Shown here: in pieces, positions 12,319 through 24,547 of the stretch
Numbering within the stretch: the stretch's first letter is position 1
Layout of the letters: each line of letters opens with the position of its first letter
Source of the DNA: Plectrocnemia conspersa
Lineage: Eukaryota; Arthropoda; Insecta; Trichoptera; Polycentropodidae
Reading direction: 5' to 3'
Assembly (NCBI GenBank): GCA_009617715.1
Contig: VTFK01000029.1
Location: 620,001 to 684,000, forward strand
DNA length: 64,000 nt
Made by a program: the position numbers and the translations under genes
The notes under the pieces: model-generated
The model's database searches: none
What the model saw: the letters and a program-made list of their open reading frames with translations, nothing else
Told to the model about the DNA's origin: nothing

Positions 12319-12396
12319 TGATGGCCGCCATGTGCATGCGCTGTAGAAACATAGCCTAACTTTTTTGTCATGTAGTCTGACGTCGAGTAAAGCAAG
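12319..12396 (+). promoter_or_regulatory. DDX54 promoter region and predicted non-coding first exon
   Basis: ATGGCCGCCATG (12321-12332) contains a YY1/Pleiohomeotic-type GCCAT core in both orientations. GCATGCGC (12334-12341) is NRF1-like, and TGACGTCGA (12378-12386) is a CRE-like half palindrome. These are motifs typical of housekeeping promoters. A plausible 5'UTR exon ends at 12396 (CAAG before GTTTGT), and an acceptor TTATTTTAG ends at 12585, ten bases before the start codon. The start site is not determined. Confidence 0.4.
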
Positions 12397-12594
12397 GTTT
12401 GTTATTTTCATGCATTTTAACTGTTAAAGTAGTGAAATATATTCATATATTGTTTTAAAGCATATTTATGATGAATTGAGATGTTAAATTATTATTCTTT
12501 TAGTAGTTTTATCATATTTTATTTTACACGTGTGTAATATATTTACGTCTACTTATATTTACAATTACATACTTGCTTATTTTAGTCGCTCGCA

Positions 12595-15500
12595 ATGGCG
12601 GAGATAGATCTGCCAGGATTTGGAATAGGCGACGATGAAGGAGGCGATGAACACCTTACAAAAAAGAAAACTAAAAAAGGCGGAGGAGCATTCCACTCGA
12701 TGGGATTTTCTCCGTCTATCCTAAAAGGAATAAAGAACAGAGGGTACAAGTTACCGACTCCGATTCAACGAAAGGTAAATATTTTTAGGTTATGTCACTT
12801 TAGTATGGCGAGCCGGAAATTATTATTAATTCCGTATTTAGAGCATTCCATTGGCATTGGAAGGTAGAGATGTAGTCGCTATGGCTCGTACCGGTTCCGG
12901 AAAGACTGCCTGTTTCGTTTTACCAATACTTGAAAGACTTCTTTCAACAACTGGAAAGACATCCGGTATCAGAACTGTTAGAGCGTTGATATTGACACCA
13001 ACAAGAGAATTGGCTCTACAGGTTCGTCTTATCTTGACTATATTTAAATCCAATGAATATGATCTTAATCATTTATATCTTACTTCCTCAGACATTACGT
13101 TTCATCAGAGAGTTAGGCAAATTTGCAGGTTTAAAAGCTACCGCCGTACTTGGAGGCGATTCGATGGAACAACAATTCAGTACGATGCATATGAGCAAGC
13201 CTGATATAATCGTAGCTACTCCTGGAAGATTTTTGCATCTCTGCGTTGAAATGGAACTGCAATTGAGTAGCATTGGTAATAAGATACATTAAAAAATAGT
13301 GTAAATTTTATTTAAAATATATCTAATAAATCTATATTTTTTTCAGAAATGCTGGTTTTTGACGAAGGTGATCGTTTGTTTGAATTAGGTTTCGGTGAGC
13401 AACTCCGTGAGATACTAGCTCGTTTGCCGACTTCTCGACAAACCCTACTATTCTCCGCAACGCTGCCTTCAGTGTTGGTAGAGTTCGCAAGAGCCGGACT
13501 ATCTGAACCTATTCTATTGCGGTATAAATTTATCTATTTGTTAATAAAAATTCTAAAGCTAGAGAATTTATTAAATAAGTTGTTTTACAGACTCGACGTT
13601 GAATGGAAATTGCCCCCAGAATTGTGGCTTGGCTACGTCCTGATCAGATCTGAACAACGAGAGGCCGCACTGTTATTAATTCTTAATACTATATTGGTTA
13701 CATCAAAGACGCAAGTTGTGGTCTTCACCGCAACGAGACATCATTGTGAATATTTGCATCTCGTAAGATATTATTTTAACCTATCCTTATTATCATATTA
13801 GAAGAATCATGCTGTTTCTTAAACGTATAGTTCATAAGATCGGCAGAACTTTTTTATAACTTATTTCAAAGGCTTTGACTGTATTGTTTACTATATGTAC
13901 AGTTTTTGTCTATATATTGCCTTATTTACATTTAGAACACCCATTTATTTATTTTTCATCACATTTTCGATTTCCTAATAGCTTGATAATCTTTCCATAA
14001 AGAACATTTTTCGACATTGTTCATAAAGTTTGTCAATTATTGTAAAAGGCCAATCAAAATGATTATTTCTTAAAATATTGAACGAGTGTCTATTGTCACA
14101 AGATATGGCATTAAAATTATTTTTTTAATATGAATGTCTCTTTTTCCTTCTTAGAGTTAATGACACCATTTTGCCTGTTCAGAACGTTCTTTACCATAAA
14201 TAAATGGTTGACTTATGCAGCGATATTTTCACGACCATTCTGTTATTATTTTTGACAACGAAAAATACATCGTTACATGTTTTAATTCCAGTTTCTCAGC
14301 CATCATATTAATAACAATGAGTACAATTTAAATGAGCAATATATAAAATAATTGTTTCATAAAACAAATTGTTTCTTCATTACTGTTGAACAGATTAGGT
14401 GCAAGTGAGCATTTGTTAGAACAGTGAACAATTCGTTTTATGGAACAAAGTATTTATTTTAATGCACATATTGCTTAAAATAATTCCCTGTTAAATTGCA
14501 CCAAATAACAATGCCCTACTTCAGTGACTCTCAACTTGGGTTTGCAATACCAGTAGTACCGATATCGGTAATACCGGTATTGGAGCAAAAATCGATCCTT
14601 AATACTACCTTATTATCATATCATTTGCTAAAAACTATATCTCTGTGGCTAAGTACTACGAAAACAATGATGTCCATATTGCTTGAAAGAAGAAGCGAAT
14701 AATAAAATTATGCTTATTGTAGGGAATTAATCTAAGTAGTGTTATCAGAGTAGGATGTCGAAGTAGAATAATATGCAGTATTTATGTATTTTTTAAATTT
14801 AAATATTGTTTTACATGAGTAGAAATAAGTAAATATATGAGAGTTAAATCTCTCGAAAATAAATATTATTGAGATATTCTATAATAAATATTAAATATGC
14901 AACAATTAAAATAAAAATATATTAATATCATCAAACACATACATCTGATTTTAGAAAAATATATGTCACATTTTGCACAAACAGATTTACAATTTTGTAC
15001 GTACTCCTCATAAGGGTATTTCGGATAATCGTAATTTACAAAAAGTGATGATTAATTTAGGAATATATTTTATTGGAATTAATGGTGCTTTGGCTCCTGG
15101 TATAAAAATCTCATCTAGAAGCGGTCGGTGAAAGACAATATTATATCAAAGATGATTTATTCCTAGACTCATTGTCCCAAAAGAAAAACGATTGCCACCT
15201 GCATTTTTAAAATTTTTTTTTTCGGCAATGTGACGAATGAATGAAAGTGAAGAAATAAATGAGCTAAAAAGGTTTATATATACATTCGTCTTATTGATTT
15301 TTATTAGCACTTGTAGATAACACAATAAGAGGTCAGTGTATGAAGTATTTTTAGAAGTATCTGAATGTAAGGAAGATTGTTTTAACGCTTCTTATTGTTT
15401 GAAACACGAAATATTAATTAATAGTCAGATGGATAATTGGTCATAAATGTCGGTAACTTAAGTTGAAATTTGACCTGCTTGCTTATTATATTTAAAAATA

Positions 15501-17909
15501 AACATGAAGAAGACCACCATTAACATTACGACTTAAAATTGACCATGAGAGAAGCATTAATCTTTCAGGTTAATTCCTGTCATATTAAGCGACTGTTCTC
15601 CTGATTTTCTCACTGTTATGGCTAAGTCAAAGCAAATTGGAAAATCAAGACACTAAAAGCGAAAAAGGCAAATTGCTACAAGTGTTTCCTTCGAGAATTT
15701 TTAGTAAAATGCACAAACTGGGAATCATTGTGTAAATAATACCATTTTTATTTACAGATAATGGAAAAAGCTGGAATAGCTTCAGTTTGCATATATTCCG
15801 GATTGGACAGTTCTGCTCGTAAAATAGCTACCGGAAAGTTTACATCTCACAAATGTCAAGTTATGTTGGTGACTGATGTTGCAGCGAGAGGTTTAGATTT
15901 ACCAGCTTTGGATACTGTTATAAATTATAACTTTCCAGCGAAACCTAAGCTTTTCGTTCATCGAGTTGGTATGTATTATTTTAATAATAATTAACTTTTA
16001 AAATAAAATAGCTCTACATTATTGATGATTACAGGCAGAAGTGCTCGAGCCGGCCGTTCCGGTAAAGCGATATCTCTAGTGACTGTCGATGACGTTCCTC
16101 ACTTACTTGATTTGCATCTTTTCTTGGGCTCTGATTTATTACCATCAGATTCTGCATCATCCGACGAAACAGGAACTAAATGTGCATCCGGTGTTTGGGG
16201 ATGTCTTCCATCTGATCTGCTAGAAATGAGGCAATCTGATGTATTACAATGGCAAGAGAGCGGATCTGAAATTGTAATTATTTCGTATATTTTAAAGTAA
16301 TAAAAATAACATAAATATTAAATAATATTTATTTTATAGGCTGATATGCATAGAGTGTGTAGTAACGCTTGGATGCAATATATAAGATGTAGGGAAACTG
16401 CTTCAGTTGAATCAAATAAAAGAGCTAAGGTTTTACAATTTCCGACTAAATTGCACCCGTTCTTCATAAGAAAAGAAGATAAAAATGAAATGAAATCTTC
16501 AGCTGAAGATTTTATATCGCAAATGAAAGATTATAGACCGAAAGGCGTAAGGATTTAAATAATTTATATTTGATGTTTGCATATTATGTTTACTGATGAG
16601 AATTTATAATTTTAGACTATATTGGAAATCGGAGCTAAGAGTGATGCTCCAAATTATCTAGCAATGAAAGCTAAGAGATTATGGCATAAAGGAAAAATTA
16701 GAGCAATTGTGAAAGAGGAACTCAAACCTAACAGCGCATCTAAATCTCATGTATGTTAAATTAAATTGATTATTCTTGTATTATTTTTCACCACATTATA
16801 TATTTTAGACAAATCAAGATGATGAAGTTGATACTGATTTATCATCAGTATTTCCGACTATAGTCGGTGGCCATTCTAAATTCGATGCAGAAAAAATTTA
16901 TAGTAAAAAGAAAAAGAAAACGAAAGAGGTGGTCCGAGATGCGAATTATATTCCACATGAAGCTAGTGATAAACATACAGAATTGGGGTAATAATGAATT
17001 TCTATATATATATATATACATGTATATAAACGTATATTAATTTTATTATATCATACATGATTTTTGCCACAAAGATAAATGTATATGCTGATTTCAGTAG
17101 TATTAATATATGATAAAATTCTAAAATTCATTTTAAAATTTAATACAAAAAACCATTTTACTATATTTTTCCAAAACAGTTTTTATTACCGAGTCTAATA
17201 ATGTGATTAGTTTTTTGCTAGCATGTATAGTTTTATGTGTTTAGGTATTAATTTATTTATTTAATTTTTCAGATTAGCTGTTAATTTTGGTAGCGAAGTA
17301 CAGAAAGCTCAACTCGAACTGGCGCCAGATACCCATGAAGATTTAAGAAAAGGTCACCAGCAAATGAAGTGGGATAGAAAGCGAAAGAAGATGGTTCATG
17401 TTGATGTAAGTTATTTTATAAATGTATGCGAATGAAGTTCTAGATCAGTTGAATAAAATATTGTATTTTAGGATGGTCGTGGTAAAATGATAAGGACAGA
17501 ATCAGGAGGACGTATTCCTGCTTCATATCGTAGCGGAAGGTATGAAGCATGGAAGAAAAATCATCATCAAAATGAGGATAATGAACCGGATGACGATGAT
17601 GATAATCAACAGCAACGAATAGTTAAACCAGGTATGTTATAAATTGCTTAAGAAATATATTAAATTTATGTTTTACGACTTTTGTTAAACAATTAATATG
17701 TTCCAGTTTCCGAGTTCAGACCCCACTGGGTTAAATACAACGAGAAGGTGGCATTGAAGAAAGCTAATAAATCTAATACAGAATTGAAAACAAACCAACA
17801 AATTTTGAAAAACAGGCTCAAGAAGCAAAAAATGAAATCAAAGAAGATGAAAGCCGGAAAGAAGGGCAAGAAATCCGGAGGAAAGATGAGAAGTGGCAAA
17901 AAGCGATGA
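12595..17909 (+). CDS. DDX54: ATP-dependent RNA helicase DDX54 (Dbp10), 13 coding exons, 785 aa
   Basis: Nucleolar DEAD-box helicase of 60S ribosome assembly. Exons: 12595-12774, 12842-13021, 13092-13275, 13347-13521, 13591-13762, 15758-15968, 16035-16273, 16340-16546, 16616-16750, 16809-16987, 17273-17405, 17472-17631 and 17707-17909. All introns are GT-AG and phases match throughout. Motifs in order: Q motif (F38, Q58), I ARTGSGKT (75-82), Ia PTRELALQ (113-120), GG (141-142), TPGR (163-166), II DEGD (187-190), III SAT (218-220), IV VVVFTAT (282-288), [10 protein letters not shown] (336-344) and [15 protein letters not shown] (365-377). The DBP10CT region (about 640-700, [15 protein letters not shown]) and a Lys-rich tail, a probable nucleolar signal, complete it. 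[21 protein letters not shown] and DBP10CT identify DDX54 rather than another family member. Motif II has Gly for the usual Ala. The start is the first ATG after the acceptor and gives an acidic N-terminus. Length is slightly below vertebrate DDX54. Confidence 0.96.
13763..15757 (+). other. DDX54 intron 5, expanded to 1,995 bp by repeat DNA
   Basis: Ten of the other eleven coding introns are 58-75 bp, and intron 10 is 285 bp. Intron 5 is about thirty times the typical size and splits the gene between the VVVFTAT motif and motif V. It carries the second copy of the dispersed repeat (14427-14505) and a hAT-style end CAGTGACTCTCAACTTGGG at 14522-14540. It also has a stretch with a broken ATG-initiated frame ([12 protein letters not shown], then stop) near 15618. 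It therefore looks like accumulated transposon debris; no complete element was delimited. Confidence 0.7.
14427..14505 (+). repeat. Dispersed repeat, copy 2 (in DDX54 intron 5)
   Basis: Begins AACAATTCGTTTTATGGAAC and aligns with 1087-1165 in the same orientation at roughly three quarters identity. A hAT-like terminus begins 17 bp further on, so the repeat may be the subterminal part of an old hAT non-autonomous element. Confidence 0.55.
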
Positions 17910-18223
17910 AATTTAATTTTGTTGTGTTAAATAATAGTATTTTTTATATTATACAACGTATACACATTGTTTGTGGATACTTTATTATTTTATGATTAAA
18001 ATATTACATTCAGTATATTTTTTTTTTATTTTTATAATTAAAGTCAAATAATAAATTTAAAAACTATTTTTCTTGTAATTTTTAAAACGTTTTATTGTTT
18101 AATAAAAAAAATACTGCCATTAAGAGAACATGATAAAACCATCGATTTAAACAATCGAGGAGTGTTTTCGGATATAGTTTTATATACAGCTGCATAAGAT
18201 AGTGTTTTACAATGTATACACAT
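17910..18223 (+). other. DDX54 3' flank and short spacer
   Basis: AT-rich 3' flank. AATAAA signals occur at about 18048 and 18099, either of which could serve the DDX54 transcript. The next hAT relic starts at 18224. Confidence 0.5.
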
Positions 18224-18911
18224 CAGTGCTCCGCAACCGGTGTGCCTTGTAGCAGTAGTTATCATTCATTACTATTAGTTGTGTTGCTAAATTGTGTATG
18301 GTTAGCGTTCTTAAGGTGATTCATATTTAGTTTTATACCCCTTTTAAATATGGATAAATTTTTAAGTGGAAAAGATTCGTCTTCACGTACAGATGATGAA
18401 GAACCCAGCACAAGTGTTGCAAAAAACCAAAGAAGATTGTGAAAAGTAAGTACAACGAAGATTACATTCAATATGGATTCTCATAGTGGTGACGAAACGG
18501 CTCCAAAGCCACAGTGCATCATTTGCCGCGAACAGTTATCAAACGAGGCAATGGCACCCAGTAAACTAAATCGCCATCTAAATTCAAACCATCCCAGTTA
18601 CGCCAAAAAGGACAAACAATATTTTCAGAGGTGCTTAGAACAAAAGTAATTTATGAATTCGGCCATTACGTTTTCTGAAAAGGCCTTAGAAGCTAGCTAC
18701 CACGTTGCAAAATTGATTGAACGTCAGAAAAAAACACATTCTATCGGCGAAACCCTTATTAAACCAGCATGCATGGAAATTGTTCGACTTATGCTTGGGT
18801 TGCTACTGTTCGACAAACGGTGAACAGTAGCAACATTGTGTTCCTTGCTTGATCACCTAATGCGCAGTACCCTTGCGTGGTTGCCAAATAATGCTACCGA
18901 CTCACTTCTAG
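18224..18911 (+). pseudogene. ZBED5/SCAND3-type hAT transposase relic, N-terminal part
   Basis: CAGTGCTCCGCAACCGGTGT at 18224 matches the usual hAT terminal repeat CAGTGGTTCCCAACCGGTG. An ATG at 18350 opens MDKFLSGKDSSSRTDDEEPS, broken by TGA at 18440, and continues in the same frame. Next come a BED-type zinc finger (CIICREQLSN...LNRHLNSNHP), a TAA after CLEQK, and then EKALEASYHVAKLIERQKK and the THSIGETLIKPACMEIVRLM block that precedes the RNase H-like core in ZBED5/SCAND3 proteins. The core is absent: the frame runs into a 13-bp-arm inverted repeat and then a long simple array. Two in-frame stops and truncation make it non-functional. Domesticated ZBED5 genes share these blocks, but this copy is not intact. 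Confidence 0.8.
18799..18834 (+). repeat. Perfect 13-bp-arm inverted repeat at the break of the hAT relic
   Basis: GTTGCTACTGTTC (18799-18811) and GAACAGTAGCAAC (18822-18834) are exact reverse complements around a 10-base loop. The transposase homology stops at this point, so it may mark a fold-back rearrangement. Confidence 0.8.
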
Positions 18912-20603
18912 TATTTTATTTATTTTATTTATTTATTTATTTATTTTATTTATTTTATTTATTTTATTTATTTTATTTATTTTATTTATTTTATTTATTT
19001 TATTTATTTTATTTATTTTATTTATTTATTTATTTATTTTATTTTATTTATTTACTTTATTTATTTTATTTTATTTATTTACTTTATTTATTTATTTATT
19101 TTATTTATTTACTTTATTTACTTTATTTATTTATTTATTTTATTTTATTTATTTATTTTATTTTTTTACTTTATTTATTTATTTATTTTTATTTATTTAC
19201 TTTATTTACTTTATTTATTTATTTATTTTATTTTATTTATATACTTTATTTATTTTATTTTATTTATTTACTTTATTTTATTTATTTACTTTATTTATTT
19301 ATTTATTTTATTTATTTTATTTATATACTTTATTTATTTTATTTTATTTATTTACTTTATTTTATTTATTTACTTTATTTATTTATTTATTTTATTTATT
19401 TACTTTATTTATTTATGTTGTTTATTTACTTGATTTATTTTATTTATTTATTTATTTATTTTATTTATTTACTTTATTTACTTTATTTATTTATTTACTT
19501 TATTTACTTTATTTATTTATTTATTTTATTTTATTTCTTTATTTTATTTTATTTATTTACTTTATTTATTTTATTTTATTTATTAACTTTATTTTATTTA
19601 TTTACTTTATTTATTTACTTCATTTACTTTATTTATTTATTTTATTAATTTACTTTATTTATTTTATTTATTTATTTTATTTATTTACTTTATTTACTTT
19701 ATTTACTTTATTTATTTATTTACTTTATTTATTTATTTATTTTATTTTATTTCTTTATTTTATTTTATTTATTTACTTTATTTATTTTATTTTATTTATT
19801 AACTTTATTTTATTTATTTACTTTATTTATTTTATTTATTTACTTCATTTACTTTATTTATTTATTTTATTAATTTACTTTATTTATTTATTTATTGTAT
19901 TTGTTTACTTTATTTATTTATTTATTTACTTTATTTACTTTATTTATTTATTTTATTTATTCATTTATTTTATTTATTTACTTAATTTATTTATTTATTT
20001 TATTATATTTATTTACTTTATTTTTTTATTTTATTTATTTACTTTATTTATTTATTTATTTAATTTTTTTACTTTATTTATTTATTTATTTTTATTTATT
20101 GACTTTATTTATTTATTTACTTTATTTATTTATTTATTTTATTTTATTTATATACTTTATTTATTTTATTTTATTTATTTACTTTATTTTATTTATTTAC
20201 TTTATTTATTTATTTTATTTATTTACTTAATTTATTTATTTCATTTATATACTTTATTTATTTTATTTTATTTATTTACTTTATTTTATTTATTTACTTT
20301 ATTTATTTATTTATTTTATTTATTTACTTTATTTACTTTATTTAATTTATTTATTTATTTTATTTATTTACTTTATTTATTTTATTTATTTATTTTATTT
20401 ATTTACTTTATTTACTTTATTTATTTATTTACTTTATTTACTTTATTTACTTTATTTACTTTATTTACTTTATTTACTTTATTGACTTTATTGACTTTAT
20501 TCACTTTATTCACTTTATTTACTTTATTTACTTTATTTACTCAATTATTTACTCAATTTATTTACTCAATTTATTTACTTTATTTACTTTATTTACTCAA
20601 TTT
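18912..20603 (+). repeat. 1.7-kb AT-rich array of TTTATTTA/TTTATTTTA/TTTACTTTA units
   Basis: Almost pure 4-5-base TTTA(T/C)-type units fill about 1.69 kb. It has higher-order structure: an irregular segment containing TTTCTTTATTTTATTTTATT and TATTAACTTTATTTT at 19530-19640 recurs 216 bp later at 19746-19865 (the C of TTTCTTT at 19537 and 19753; the AA of TTAAC at 19585 and 19801). TTTATATACTTTATTTATTT blocks recur at about 19240, 19325, 20150 and 20245. Towards the 3' end units become TTTACTTTA and TTTACTCAA. The long Leu/Phe/Tyr/Ile open frames across it are artefacts of a stop-free repeat. Confidence 0.95.
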
Positions 20604-20770
20604 GGAGATTATGGAGTGCCACCTAATTACTAGTGCTTTAGTTCCCGTGTTGGAAGAAAAGAAAAGTATTAGACAACTTCACAAGAAGCACAGCTATCCG
20701 ACTTTTTAACGATCTGTCTGATAGAATTGATTTTCTCTCTCCAGGTATTCGTAGTTGGTGGACGCATATG
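20604..20770 (+). pseudogene. Unplaced coding-like fragment after the array
   Basis: Directly after the array the + strand has ATGGAGTGCCACCTAATTAC (MECHLITSALVPVLEEKKSI frame). A second frame reads FTRSTAIRLFNDLSDRIDFL and ends at the TAG near 20774. The latter recalls the loosely conserved C-termini of non-LTR reverse transcriptases, but it is too short to assign. It could be the far side of the element the array expanded in. Confidence 0.3.
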
Positions 20771-23200
20771 GTCTAGTTATTAATCTTATACTTGTATATA
20801 TTATTATGTATTTTGTTGCATTGCATTAGTGTAAATTGTTAGTACATATTAAAATAAATATATATTCATTGAGTTTTAAATAATATATTTGTGATACAAA
20901 AATTGCAATAATGCTTTGCATTTTATTCCTTATTATTATATTTAATGATTCGCGTATAAATTGAAGATTGTTTATTATATTCACGATCACAAAATAAAAT
21001 GCACATTTGCTGAAAAATATAAAATAAATATGCTGAAATAAATAATACATATTTTTAGTTTATTTTATGCGGCAAAGATATATCACGGAAGGTGTGAATT
21101 ATGAAGATGTGCTTTGAGTTTGGTTTTCTGAAAGGCGAGATGCCTCCCGGTGGAAAACGCTTAACGCATTCCACTGGGAAATATTCAATTTTCCGAGCAG
21201 GATTTCTTTATATAATTTGTGATAGTCTGGGCTCAATGAATCGCAAAACATATACAATAAACAGACACCAAAAATAATAACATATAAAATTTAAATCTGC
21301 AAAAAATGTGTGAAAAATCTATTTATAATTTTAACGATTTATCATAGAATATAAAAATATTTGCTTTAAAAATATTATTATTCGGATTTTTTTCTATTTT
21401 TCACATAGTGACACATGATAAGAGCAGGTAGAGATTTTACGACGAGTTGCGGTAGATTTTAACGGTACGTTATTTTGTCGAACGACAATTTTCGCAACTG
21501 TCACATTCAGATAGAAGTAGTATGAAAACTACTTTGCAATTTTAAATATGTATTTCCTGTTGTGAAATGACAATTTTTCAGATTTTCTAATACTTATGTA
21601 TGCTTGGATAAATATGAAAATAGATAAGCACAAATTTATAATATATTATATTGCATACATAATAGTATTACAAATATACGTATGCATTTTTAGCCTTATT
21701 TTAATTTTGAATATCTTTTAACAGTTAAGTTTCTAATGGTGCACAGTTTACGAAAGTAACATTAAGCAGACCTTTCGCAGTTTTGACACGGGTCATAGAG
21801 ACTGAAACTTTTCAGAACTCTATGTATTAATGTGATATATAGTAATATAATAATAATTATGTCCATAATTTGCTTGTAAATTTATACATTATGTATGCTT
21901 TTTGTGACACATTATAAACAAAATCAGTACGAAGTTTATTTTTCTACATTTAAGAGATACAAATTCTTGAGAAATTAAACAATTATTATAAAATAGTATA
22001 ATAATTTATTTTTGTATGTAATTCTTTAAGTATCAATACTTCGCTTTATTCTTTCAAGTATTAAAACATATTTAATCAAACGTGTTGTAATAATAATATT
22101 TGTTTTATTAATAAAAATCAATACAGAACATGTTGTATTATAGTGTTGTTGCTCAAAAAATTTGAAGTTTAGAAAGTCATCTATGATAAAAAAGACAGGA
22201 ATTAAAGAGGTAGAATATACAGAATATGATAATAATGATACTATAGATGATAATAAAGATACTTAAGATAATTAATCATATCTTTTGCTATAACATGATT
22301 TGAAAGCCAAACTGATTAATTAATACATATTTTATTAAACTTAAGTTATGTTCTCAACTATGATTAATGATATTAAAATATGTATGTATGCTTTTTTTAT
22401 TATATATTTTTTATTTTTATATATTTTTATTATATATATTAAATATAAAATAAAAGCGAACATAATAAATCCTACTATTGCAATTAATAATAAATTGTAT
22501 TCTGTTCCCAATTAGGATTTAAAAACGGAACGTTGTGGGATTTATTCCAAGTCGATTAAAATATCAAATGGAAGACATGGTAATCTCCTCATTGAGGGCG
22601 TAGATTAATATTTTTTAAATTGTTTCAAAATACCACTGTTTGTAAAGCGATCTAAATATATGTATGTATATTACCAAAATCTTTGTAAGGTTCGATTCGT
22701 TTTAACCTAACGATTTTTTTAATGAAACTTGTTTTATATTGTATAAAAATCTTAAGACAGAATTAATCGAGCATGGATGATTTGTATCATATAACTCTTA
22801 CAGCCTGTGAATAATTTTAATTAGCCACCTTTGATTAAAAGTTGAATTTAATTGATGACATGCACATCATCCCTTTAGTTATATTTTCAGTATGCATAAA
22901 ACATTTCAATTCATATTTTTTTTATGGAAACAGATTGCGATGATTAATATATTGAAGAAACTATTGATAAAAGCAATGCGTTAAAATATGCTAAGAAAAA
23001 ATCTATTAGCATGTTTATTGAGTAACCTAAAGAAATAATATCAAATCCTAAGACACTGAAGACCAAATTTTTAATATTTAAACAAACATTTAAAATAATA
23101 AAAAATATATTTGTTATGCAATTTCAAAGGATATTTTACATTCACATTACTTTTGGGTACCATTAAGCGACAGCGTTTTTATCAATAAAACTCAGATAGC
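20771..23200. other. AT-rich intergenic DNA
   Basis: No gene supported. A GC-richer patch at 21095-21230 (CCTCCCGGTGGAAAACGCTT) and another at 21420-21530 stand out without coding signal. AT dinucleotide-rich tracts occur near 22395-22445. Otherwise stops fill all frames. Confidence 0.5.
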
Positions 23201-23204
23201 TTGT

Positions 23205-23470
23205 CTGTTGCAATATTACTATGTTGGGCGAGATGTTTTTTTTCGGTAGTGGTGGAGAAACTGGCGCAGGGACGATGTCCGTAAAATCCTTGAAGTTCTG
23301 ATTGGTATGGTTGCGACAGTATAGCGGAGGTTGATCCCTCCACTATACTGTGAGGTGAGTCCCTCTCAGGATGTGATCGTCCATGTTGTCCGCAGGTTTA
23401 TATCTGTGCAATTTATAACGTATGTTTCGTCATAAATTGCACAGATATTTTTGTGGTTGCATTTCTTTTC
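23205..23470. other. GC-richer island with two adjacent hairpins
   Basis: Hairpin 1 is 23316-23351: ACAGTATAGCGGAGG pairs with CCTCCACTATACTGT around a 6-base loop, with one G-T pair. Hairpin 2 is 23401-23447: TATCTGTGCAATTTATA pairs with CATAAATTGCACAGATA at 16 of 17 positions around a 13-base loop. A further GAGGTGAGTCCCTCTC fold-back lies between them. No protein homology is recognised in six frames. It may be a structured RNA, a fold-back transposon remnant or a regulatory element. Confidence 0.45.
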
Positions 23471-23944
23471 ATAGGAAATTCATAATATATGCAGCTCCGT
23501 ACATATTGTAAAGGACAAATTTCTCCCATTATTCCCCTATCAGGTAATAGGGATTTCTTGTAGTATTGTATGATAGATTAATAAAAATATTAAATATAAA
23601 TTCAATTAGTGACAAATGTGGAAATGTAATATAAGGATTCCAAATACACCTACTTTATTTTAACGAATAAGTTTTAGTTTTACATATAAGTAAAACCCCG
23701 AGCGAAGCTATGTGATACAGTTGGTATATAAATGATATTTTATTCTCAATAGTGCATATGCAATGCAAATTTGATTCGTTTCGATAAAAATAAATTTACC
23801 GTCGAATATATAACGTCGCATCCTGAAGGTAACAATAAAACGATTTTCTCCCAATATTATATTGTCTGCTCCAAGGGTATTCGAACTTTCAATAGAAAGA
23901 GGTTAACTTTATTAAATAAAATTTACTTTGCGTGAATTTCAGAA

Positions 23945-24130
23945 ATGGTTTAGAGCTTCACGATGAGAGTGGATGGTACTTTATCTAACGCTGCACAGGG
24001 TTCAATCCCAGACCAATGACGTTTCTACGACGCATCTGGGATTAGAATAAGCGCTTTTATAACCAAGTTATGGTCGAAGGAGTCTGGGTTATTATGTTCT
24101 CCAGCTTCGGTCATTAAACGGATTATATCC
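23945..24130 (+). mobile_element. tRNA-derived SINE (candidate)
   Basis: GGGTTCAATCCC at 23998-24009 is an excellent RNA polymerase III B box. A weak A-box-like TGGTTTAGAGC lies about 45 bp upstream at 23947, and a unique body continues to about 24130. There is no complete tRNA cloverleaf, so a SINE fits better than a tRNA gene. The tail and target duplications were not found. Confidence 0.45.
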
Positions 24131-24540
24131 ATACAATTATTATGGACTATAAATAGATATCTGTATGTATGATTGTATGTGTGTCAGTGAATATTTTTTT
24201 ATGTATTTAATTAAATATGGAAGAGAAAAACGGTTGTATTTAAATTTCATATTCAATCGTTAGCTATATTGTGGTTTTCAATTTACTGTTGTTGATTGTT
24301 TATCTATCTACATAAACCTGTATCTGAACGAGAAAAGTTTGATCGGTTAAGCCTGCGAAACGAAGGCGATAGACCAGAAATTTCATTCCGATATACGGAA
24401 ATCGAATACGAAGCAAAACGATAATATTAACAAATTTACATATAGTCGTAGCGGATTTTTCATATTTTCATATACACTTGATATATTTCGGTAACCTATC
24501 AAAAATATAGTTTTAGGTATTTATTAAATTTTTTTACTAC
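24131..24540. other. AT-rich spacer, nothing recognised
   Basis: Closed frames throughout. No repeat or motif beyond composition. Confidence 0.5.
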
Positions 24541-24547
24541 TGGAGAT

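Noticed and set aside
18836..20230. Long Leu/Phe/Tyr/Ile-rich open frames (270 and 111 codons) on the + strand
   Set aside because: They are translations of the TTTATTTA-type array, which lacks stops in one frame. No start context, no domain, not a protein.
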